Shown here piece by piece: positions 16,622 to 23,263 of a DNA stretch of 33,399 nucleotides. Where the stretch lies: positions 1 through 33,399 of the forward strand of contig JBAXQC010000028.1 in the NCBI GenBank assembly GCA_037131955.1, written 5' to 3'. The DNA comes from CAIMMJ01 sp037131955 (lineage in GTDB: Bacteria > Bacteroidota > Bacteroidia > UBA4408). Position 1 is the first letter of the stretch; every line of letters begins with the position of its first letter. A program made the translations under genes and the position numbers. Under the pieces are notes generated by a model. That model worked only from the letters and a program-made list of their open reading frames with translations, had not been told where the DNA came from and ran no database searches.

Positions 16622-18106
16622 ATGGAAAAATATGATTTGGTAATTATTGGCGCAGGCCCTAGTGGATATGCCGGGGCAATGAGAGCTTTGGATTTTAACA
16701 AAAGAGTATTGCTAATTGAGAAAGAAAAACTAGGAGGTGCGGGTATTTTTAATGGTGCATTGTGGAGTAAATCAATGTGGGAGTATTCCGAAAAAGTAAA
16801 AATAAGAAGAGATGCCGGAGAAGGTAGAGAACTAAATATCACTTGGCAGTCTATGATGAAAGATGTGAATGAAGCCATTCACGAAAGAAAAATGCAAATG
16901 ACGCTTCATTTGAACATACTGCAATCCGAGCACACAAATACTTTTGGAATTCACTACCAGAAAGGAACAGCAGTGCTGCAAGATTCACATCATGTTGTTA
17001 TTCATAAAAACGATGGTAAAATAAAAATTGTTGAAGCAGATAAAATATTGTTGTGCACAGGAAGTCATCCAAGGAAATTAGCACACTTGCCTATTGACGA
17101 AAAAATTGTTGTTACAAGTGATGGAATCAACAACTGGACTGACTTTCCTGAAAGCCTTGTAATTTTGGGGGCAGGTGTAATTGGTTGTGAGTTTGCTACA
17201 ATATTTTCGAACATTGGAAAAACCAAAGTATATCTTATTGATAAAGCGCCTAGAATTCTTCCATTTGAAGACGAAGATATTGCACAAATGGTAACTGAAA
17301 ATTTAGAATTAAATGGCGTTACAATTCATAAAAATTCTTCCTTGGTGAGAATGGAAATAAAGGATGGTAAGGTTGAATATGAGCTTAAATATGATGACGG
17401 AAAAATAGAAATTATCTATGTTTCAAATGCACTAATTTCTGTTGGTAGAATTCCAAACACAGAAAATTTAGGAATGGAAAACACAAAAATTAAATTTTCA
17501 GAAAGAGGAAGTATAATTGATCATGACACACAAACTGATGAAGAAAATATATATGTTGCAGGTGATTTAACAGCCGAAATATCTTTGGTTACAGTAGGCG
17601 AAAGAGAAGCAAGGCATGCTGTTAGAAAAATGTTTGGAGGATATATTGAAACATTAAAATATAGAAACCTTTGCACCATAATGTTTCTAAATCCTGAAGT
17701 TGCTGTGGTAGGAATGAGTGAGCAAGAAGCGGTACAAAAAGGCATTTCTGTAAAAGTTGCAAAAATTGATTTTAGTTGCATTGCTCGTGCTGTGGCGATG
17801 AGAAAAACGAAAGGTTTTTTTAAAATAATAGTTTCCAACGACGATGAAATGAAAATTCTTGGAATGAGGGCAATTGGTGAACATGCCAGCAGTGCAATTC
17901 AAGCCGTGCAATTGCTTATTTATATGAACAAAGGCATTGATGAACTCGCTCACATGATTTATCCTCATCCATCAATTATTGAGGGCATTCAGGAATGTGT
18001 GAGGATGCTTCTAAAGAAATCTATCTACAAATCATCCGTTCTTAAAGATAAACTAAAATGTTATGTTTGTGAAAATGGAACTTGTACTCCTATCAACAAT
18101 TTATGA
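16622..18106 (+). CDS. Dihydrolipoamide-dehydrogenase-like FAD/NAD oxidoreductase lacking the redox disulfide
   Basis: 494 residues. It has the full class I pyridine-nucleotide-disulfide oxidoreductase layout: FAD-binding GAGPSG (10-15), NAD-binding GAGVIGCEF (about 182), second FAD site AGDLTAE (about 312), and a dimerisation domain ending in YPHPSIIEG with the catalytic-base pair H449 and E454. The canonical GGTCLNVGCIPSK active site, however, reads GGAGIFNGALWSK, so both redox cysteines are replaced (G41 and A46). The last 15 residues carry a Cys-x2-Cys-x4-Cys cluster (C480, C483, C488). An Asp at the end of the second Rossmann strand (VYLID) suggests NAD. It cannot act as an ordinary lipoamide dehydrogenase; a transhydrogenase-like, quinone-reducing or tail-thiol role is possible. 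The stop overlaps the next start as ATGA. Confidence 0.85.
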   Translation: MEKYDLVIIGAGPSGYAGAMRALDFNKRVLLIEKEKLGGAGIFNGALWSKSMWEYSEKVKIRRDAGEGRELNITWQSMMKDVNEAIHERKMQMTLHLNILQSEHTNTFGIHYQKGTAVLQDSHHVVIHKNDGKIKIVEADKILLCTGSHPRKLAHLPIDEKIVVTSDGINNWTDFPESLVILGAGVIGCEFATIFSNIGKTKVYLIDKAPRILPFEDEDIAQMVTENLELNGVTIHKNSSLVRMEIKDGKVEYELKYDDGKIEIIYVSNALISVGRIPNTENLGMENTKIKFSERGSIIDHDTQTDEENIYVAGDLTAEISLVTVGEREARHAVRKMFGGYIETLKYRNLCTIMFLNPEVAVVGMSEQEAVQKGISVKVAKIDFSCIARAVAMRKTKGFFKIIVSNDDEMKILGMRAIGEHASSAIQAVQLLIYMNKGIDELAHMIYPHPSIIEGIQECVRMLLKKSIYKSSVLKDKLKCYVCENGTCTPINNL

Positions 18107-20481
18107 ATGTAAAAAACTATTTTAAATTACTAATTACCCTTTCTTTTTTAATTTCAACTTACACCACATTTTCACAGTCTGTTTCCAAGAAATTAAAAGA
18201 AGCAAAAAATTTAAGTGCTCAAGGAAATTGTGCGGAAGCAATAAAAATTTATGATGCTATTTTGCTCGAAAAATCTACCAACAAAGATGCATTAGAAGAA
18301 AGAGCAAACTGCTTTTTAAAATTAAAAAATTACGACAAGGCAATAGATGATGCTAAAATGCTGGTAAACATTAGCCCAAAAAACATTGATCATAAAATAT
18401 TACTTTCAAAATCTTATTTCGAAGGAAAAAAATATACTCAATGTTCAGAATTACTTGCACATTTAATTATTGACAATCCTGAAATTTTTGAACTTTATGA
18501 TTACATCATTAATTCAAAGTTAAATTTAAAAGATAATGAAGGAGCAATCCTCTACTGCAACGAGGCTTTGGCTAAATTAACTACCAATCATTATTTTTAT
18601 TTTTTAAAAGGTGTTGCACTAGATAGCACCAGAAATTTTCAGCTTTCTACATTAAGTTATTCAAAAGCAATAGAAATTTTAGAGCTTGATAAAAAAATTA
18701 GTGATAAAAAACCTTACATCAACTATTACAAGAACTTAGGAATTGCTCTTTTAAAAATTCAACGATGGGAGGATGCTGCAAGAGCATTTAACGGGGCCAT
18801 AAAAATTGACAGAGATGACATTAGCTGCTATATTTTATTGGGAGATGCTTTTTCAAGCGGAAGAAAATATCAATCAGCATTAGACAACTTTAATCTGGCT
18901 TTACAATTTTCTCCCAATAACATTGATTTATTTTTTAAGAGAGCACAAACATTAAAAAATCAAAAACGATTTATTGACGCTATTGAAGAATTTAATAAAA
19001 TCATTGAAAAAGATTCTACTTATATTTTAGCATACCTAGAAAAAGGAAAATCATTAGAAGAACTTAATGATTTTGAAAAAGCAGAAAAAGTTTATTCAAT
19101 TGCAAAATCAATAGATAAAAAAAACAAAACAATAGATACCTACATTGAGGCAAACAATAAAAGAAGTTACGATCATTACAAAGAAAGCGACAAACCAGAA
19201 ATCATAATAATTAGTCCGGAGAACGAAAAATTTACGTTAATGGTATCTATTGGTAGAAGCTATGTTGATATAACTGGTAAAATAAAAGACAACAGTAAAA
19301 TTTTATCCATAATGGTAGGAAATGTTGAGGCAACTTTTGACAAAAATCAAATTAATCCTGTTTTTTCTGCAACAGTTTCAACAGAAAATATTAGTCAAAT
19401 AAAAGTAAAAGCTACCGATGTTTATTACAACACTACTACAAGCACATATTCACTAAATAGAATAGAAAAGAACCCACCCATAGTTATTTTCACTGACCCT
19501 ATTGCAAGTTCTAGCAAAGAAGTATACATTTCAAAAGAAGCAGGAAATTCTTTAACTATAAAAGGCATTATTGACGACGAAAGCCCAATAAAATCTATTT
19601 TAGTAAATGGACTTTATGCTGATTTTTCTTCTACTGAAATTAATCCTAAATTTTCATTAACAATTGATGTAAAAGGTATAGACACAATTTCTATAGAGGC
19701 AATTGACGCCTATAATAATTACTCCAAAACAAAATATACAATAAATAGAAAAGCTGTTTTTGAAGCAGAAATAAATCCAATGGGAATTACTTGGGTAGTT
19801 TTTATTGAAAATTCTAATTACTCAAATTTTACTTCTCTTGATGGGCCTGCAAAAGATAGAGAGAAACTAAAAAAAGCATTGATCAATTATAGAATTGATA
19901 ATTTTATTGTAAAAAACGATTTAACAAAAGATCAATTAGAAAAGTTCTTTTCCATAGAATTAAGAAATATGCTTAAAACTGCACAAGTAAGTTCTGTATT
20001 AATTTGGTATGCTGGTCATGGCCGCTATATAAGTGAAAACGGTTATTGGATTCCCGTTAATGCAAATAAAACTGATGAATTTTCTTTCTTTCAGATAACA
20101 AATTTAAAAGGCTATTTAAGTACCTATAAATTCTTAAAACATGCTTTAGTGGTTTCTGATGCTTGCGAAACAGGTAGTGCATTTTGCATATCGAGCACTC
20201 AAATTAAGGATCCTGGAGATTGTATAAAAACTGATGCAGTAAAAAATTCAAGTTTCCAAGTGTTTACATCCTCCAACTCTGAATCTAGTTCCGACGAATC
20301 TTTGTTTGCAGAAACATTTTGTAATTTATTAAAAAGCAATCCTGATAAATGCCTCCCTGTAGAAAAAGTTGCAAAAAAAGTTATTGAAACAGTGGAAAAA
20401 GAACAAAAACAAAAACCAACTTTTGGGATAATTCCCGGATTAAACAACCAAAATGGAAGTTTCTATTTTATTAAAAATTAA
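18103..20481 (+). CDS. Secreted TPR protein with C-terminal caspase (C14) domain
   Basis: 792 residues from the ATG at 18103, which overlaps the flavoprotein stop as ATGA and gives a proper signal peptide (MNVKNYFKLLITLSF ... TFS/Q); a TTG 21 nt upstream is less likely. Residues about 28-350 are tetratricopeptide repeats (for example LGIALLKIQRWEDAARAFNGAIKID and EKGKSLEELNDF). Residues about 365-550 hold two similar Ig-like beta modules, each with a (I)KSI/LSIMV-N-ADF-INPxF-S pattern. The C-terminal ~235 residues are a caspase/metacaspase fold with H639 in YAGHG and nucleophile C688 in SDACETG, 49 residues apart. There is no T9SS tail, so it is probably periplasmic or outer-membrane attached. 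Substrate unknown; TPRs suggest a protein scaffold. Confidence 0.87.
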   Translation: MNVKNYFKLLITLSFLISTYTTFSQSVSKKLKEAKNLSAQGNCAEAIKIYDAILLEKSTNKDALEERANCFLKLKNYDKAIDDAKMLVNISPKNIDHKILLSKSYFEGKKYTQCSELLAHLIIDNPEIFELYDYIINSKLNLKDNEGAILYCNEALAKLTTNHYFYFLKGVALDSTRNFQLSTLSYSKAIEILELDKKISDKKPYINYYKNLGIALLKIQRWEDAARAFNGAIKIDRDDISCYILLGDAFSSGRKYQSALDNFNLALQFSPNNIDLFFKRAQTLKNQKRFIDAIEEFNKIIEKDSTYILAYLEKGKSLEELNDFEKAEKVYSIAKSIDKKNKTIDTYIEANNKRSYDHYKESDKPEIIIISPENEKFTLMVSIGRSYVDITGKIKDNSKILSIMVGNVEATFDKNQINPVFSATVSTENISQIKVKATDVYYNTTTSTYSLNRIEKNPPIVIFTDPIASSSKEVYISKEAGNSLTIKGIIDDESPIKSILVNGLYADFSSTEINPKFSLTIDVKGIDTISIEAIDAYNNYSKTKYTINRKAVFEAEINPMGITWVVFIENSNYSNFTSLDGPAKDREKLKKALINYRIDNFIVKNDLTKDQLEKFFSIELRNMLKTAQVSSVLIWYAGHGRYISENGYWIPVNANKTDEFSFFQITNLKGYLSTYKFLKHALVVSDACETGSAFCISSTQIKDPGDCIKTDAVKNSSFQVFTSSNSESSSDESLFAETFCNLLKSNPDKCLPVEKVAKKVIETVEKEQKQKPTFGIIPGLNNQNGSFYFIKN

Positions 20482-20494
20482 AGTAAATTTAATT

Positions 20495-20522
20495 TTTTAA
20501 TAGTCTCCTTTTAATAGTCTCC
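20495..20522. repeat. 14-bp tandem duplication at the transketolase gene end
   Basis: The unit TTTTAATAGTCTCC occurs twice in direct succession. On the minus strand each copy reads GGAGACTATTAA, encoding Gly-Asp-Tyr-stop; the upstream copy is used, and the second lies just past the stop. Confidence 0.9.
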
Positions 20523-21356
20523 TAAAGTTTCTTCGTTCTGGGCCAATGCAACTTTCAATTGTTCATCATTAGGAGCAACACCATGCCATTTGTGGCTACC
20601 CATCATAAAATCTACACCATTGCCCATATTTGTTTTCATTAAAATGCAAATTGGTTTACCGCATTTAGATTTTTCTTTTGCACTATCTAAAGTAGAATTT
20701 AAATCAGCCAAATTGTTTCCATCGCATTCTAAAACCAACCATCCAAAAGCCTCAAACTTTAATCTTAAATTTCCTAAATCTAACACTTGCTTGGTAGAAC
20801 CATCTATTTGCTGCCCATTAACATCAATTGTAGAAATTAAATTATCCACATTTTTTGCAGAGGCAAACATTGCAGCCTCCCAAATTTGACCTTCTTGCAA
20901 TTCTCCATCACCGTGCAAACTATAAACCCATCTATCGTCATTGTTTTGTTTTTTTGCTAATGCCGCACCAATTGCAACACTCATACCTTGCCCCAATGAG
21001 CCACTTGACATTCTTACACCAGGCAAATGTTCATGAGTTGTTGGATGTCCTTGCAATCGTGTATTTATCTTTCTAAAAGTACTAAGCTCTTCCACACCAA
21101 AATATCCACTTCTTGCCAAAACACTATAATAAACTGGCGATATATGGCCATTTGAAAGAAAAAATAAATCTTCGCCAATGCCATCCATTTCAAATTTCTT
21201 AGAATTGTGTTGTAATACGTTAAAATACAAACTCACAAAAAATTCAGTACAGCCCAATGATGCTCCTGGGTGACCTGAATTTACAGCATGCACCATTCTT
21301 ACTATATCTCTTCTTACTTGTGAAATTATGGCATTTAATTCTTCTAATGTTTTCAT
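20511..21356 (-). CDS. Transketolase, N-terminal (ThDP-binding) subunit
   Basis: 281 residues, corresponding to the N-terminal half of a full transketolase (about 620-670). Motifs: VNSGHPGASLGCTEFFVSLYF, FFLSNGHISPVYYSVLA, LQGHPTTHEHLPGVRMSSGSLGQGMSVAIGAAL, and the diphosphate/magnesium-binding LHGDGELQEGQIWEAAMFA followed by IDVNGQQIDGSTKQV. With a separate C-terminal subunit it would move two-carbon units in the pentose phosphate pathway (or act in a DXS/1-deoxyxylulose-like reaction). No C-terminal (Transket_pyr/C) partner is adjacent. It is the last gene of a tightly packed minus-strand operon, 2 nt after the outer-membrane protein gene. Confidence 0.92.
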   Translation of the reverse strand: MKTLEELNAIISQVRRDIVRMVHAVNSGHPGASLGCTEFFVSLYFNVLQHNSKKFEMDGIGEDLFFLSNGHISPVYYSVLARSGYFGVEELSTFRKINTRLQGHPTTHEHLPGVRMSSGSLGQGMSVAIGAALAKKQNNDDRWVYSLHGDGELQEGQIWEAAMFASAKNVDNLISTIDVNGQQIDGSTKQVLDLGNLRLKFEAFGWLVLECDGNNLADLNSTLDSAKEKSKCGKPICILMKTNMGNGVDFMMGSHKWHGVAPNDEQLKVALAQNEETLGDY

Positions 21357-21358
21357 AA

Positions 21359-22078
21359 TTATTTCTTTAAATTAACTTCTATTCCGGCTTTAAATGTCGG
21401 AAGATTTTTTATTATTAATGTAGATTTAGGTAGATCTTTTATTTGTTCGTTTAAAATAAATTGAAAAATAACATTTACTCTCTCTGCTCCAATTCTTGCA
21501 AAGCAAAAATAATCAAAAGGCTTTAATTCTTTTAGTCCGGTATAAGAAATCCTAATACTTCCGTAGGAACGTGAAGGCAAATCTAATTCACTAATTGCCT
21601 TATTTAAATAAAAATAATCTAAGCCAGTACCTAAATCTAAAAAGTATCCTAAACGGTTGCCTCTTTTTTTATCAAAATTTATTCTCCAATAGATAGAACC
21701 ATTTAATGAAAGCCTATTTATTCTATTAATATTTGGGGATAATAAGGCTGTTTTGTTATTTTTTAAATTGATGTTTTTAAACGCCAATCCTATTTCGTTT
21801 CCTATAGCAAATAAACTACTTAGTTTGTATTTTGATCTTCTAGAAAGCGTTAACTGTATTGACCTAGGAAAATTTATTTGATAGTTTTTATCCGAGAATT
21901 TCTGATAGAACAAGCCATATCCGAAACTTAAATTAGAATACCTTTTTAAATTGGGGCCATATTTTTTATCCGGGTTTAATTGATCTCTCTTTTGTTCAAG
22001 AACAACTGTTTGAGATAAACAATAACTGCTTAATAACACACACAGAAAGAGGATAAAAATTTTAAAATGCTTGTACAA
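21359..22078 (-). CDS. Predicted outer-membrane beta-barrel protein, TTG start
   Basis: 239 residues, no recognised family. The N-terminus is a signal peptide (MYKHFKIFILFLCVLL ... CLS/Q). The rest is a series of alternating amphipathic strands with aromatic ends (SFGYGLFYQKF, SLNGSIYWRINF, GYFLDLGTGLDYFYL, FKAGIEVNLKK), consistent with an 8- to 10-strand barrel. No ATG exists in frame before the signal peptide, so translation must begin at TTG (22078-22076), 2 nt after the thiolase stop, pointing to coupled re-initiation. It lies between thiolase and transketolase-N without gaps; the metabolic relation is unclear. Confidence 0.75.
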   Translation of the reverse strand: MYKHFKIFILFLCVLLSSYCLSQTVVLEQKRDQLNPDKKYGPNLKRYSNLSFGYGLFYQKFSDKNYQINFPRSIQLTLSRRSKYKLSSLFAIGNEIGLAFKNINLKNNKTALLSPNINRINRLSLNGSIYWRINFDKKRGNRLGYFLDLGTGLDYFYLNKAISELDLPSRSYGSIRISYTGLKELKPFDYFCFARIGAERVNVIFQFILNEQIKDLPKSTLIIKNLPTFKAGIEVNLKK

Positions 22079-22080
22079 AA

Positions 22081-23262
22081 CTATTTTAAAAGCTCAATAA
22101 TACCAGCGGCTCCCTGTCCAGTTCCTACACACATGGTTACCATTCCATACTTGCTTTTCCTTCTTCTCATTTCGTGAATTAACTGAACACTGAGTTTTGC
22201 TCCTGAACAACCCAATGGATGACCTAGTGCTATGGCACCTCCGTTAACGTTAATTTTTTCGGCATTCAAACCCAGAGTTCTAATTACTGCCAAAGATTGA
22301 GATGCAAAAGCTTCGTTCAATTCAAATAAATCTATATCTTCTATTTTTAAACCTGCTTGTTTACAAACTTTTGGAATAGCTTCAATGGGTCCAATTCCCA
22401 TAATTCTTGGAGGCACACCAGCAACTGCATAATCAACTAATCTAGCGATTGGTTCTAAATTGTATTCCTTTACCATTGCTTCGCTCATAACCATTAAAAA
22501 AGAGGCACCGTCTGAAGTTTGAGATGAGTTACCTGCAGTTACAGAACCAATAGCCGAAAAAACAGGCTTTAACTTCGCCAATGCTTCCAGGTTAGTATCT
22601 GCTCTTGGCCCTTCATCAGTATCAACAACAATTTCTCTTGTAGAAATTTTTTCTTTTTCATTCAGGTAGTTCTCTGTAATTTTTATTGGCACAATTTGTT
22701 CTTCAAACCTCTTTTCCACTATGGCTTTTATCGCTTTTTGATGAGATTCAAATGCAAATTTATCTTGATCTTCTCTGCTAATGTTATATTCTTTGGCAAC
22801 TGCTTCTGCAGTTAATCCCATACCCCAGTACCAATCGGGATGTGCTTTTGCAACTTCATAATTAGGCACAACTTTCCAGCCCCCCATCGGAATTAAACTC
22901 ATAGATTCCGCTCCTCCGGCAATTATGCAATTTGCCATTCCTGCTTTTATTTTTACCGATGCAATGGCAATTGTTTCTAGGCCAGAAGCACAATATCTAT
23001 TTACTGTCATGCCAGGTACCTTATCGGTATTTAATGCCAGTAGTGAAATCAATCTTGCAAAATTCAAACCTTGTTCGGCCTCAGGCATTGCATTACCCAC
23101 TATTAAATCATCTATTCTTTCTTTATCTATATTTGGTATACTGTCCATTAATTTGCCAATTACCATCGCAGCTAAATCATCTGGACGTGTAAATCTAAAC
23201 GCACCTCTACCAGCTTTGCCCACGGGGCTTCTAAATCCATTAACAATAAATGCTTCTTTCAT
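22081..23262 (-). CDS. Acetyl-CoA acyltransferase (thiolase)
   Basis: 393 residues, full-length degradative/biosynthetic thiolase. Acyl-accepting Cys91 sits in TVNRYCASGLETIA; the rest of the active site is NEAFASQSL, H348 in GHPLGCSGA and the proton-transferring C378 in CVGTGQGAAG. The N-terminal MKEAFIVNGFRSPVGKAGRG and GNAMPEAEQGLNFAR resemble FadA-type acetyl-CoA acyltransferases, which cleave 3-ketoacyl-CoA with CoA in beta-oxidation, more than PhbA acetyl-CoA C-acetyltransferases, though the two are hard to separate by eye. A functional link to the etfBA genes at 27558-29291 (acyl-CoA dehydrogenase electron acceptor) is plausible. The start is 1 nt after the OmpA stop. Confidence 0.93.
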   Translation of the reverse strand: MKEAFIVNGFRSPVGKAGRGAFRFTRPDDLAAMVIGKLMDSIPNIDKERIDDLIVGNAMPEAEQGLNFARLISLLALNTDKVPGMTVNRYCASGLETIAIASVKIKAGMANCIIAGGAESMSLIPMGGWKVVPNYEVAKAHPDWYWGMGLTAEAVAKEYNISREDQDKFAFESHQKAIKAIVEKRFEEQIVPIKITENYLNEKEKISTREIVVDTDEGPRADTNLEALAKLKPVFSAIGSVTAGNSSQTSDGASFLMVMSEAMVKEYNLEPIARLVDYAVAGVPPRIMGIGPIEAIPKVCKQAGLKIEDIDLFELNEAFASQSLAVIRTLGLNAEKINVNGGAIALGHPLGCSGAKLSVQLIHEMRRRKSKYGMVTMCVGTGQGAAGIIELLK

Positions 23263-23263
23263 T

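Noticed and set aside
18082..18102. Upstream TTG start for the caspase protein
   Set aside because: The ATG at 18103 overlaps the preceding stop as ATGA and starts directly with the signal peptide; the extra seven residues would lengthen it without benefit.
16622..18106. Annotating the flavoprotein as ordinary dihydrolipoyl dehydrogenase (lpd)
   Set aside because: Both cysteines of the redox disulfide are absent, so the standard reaction is not possible; sequence over 16733-16780 shows clean reading with no frameshift.
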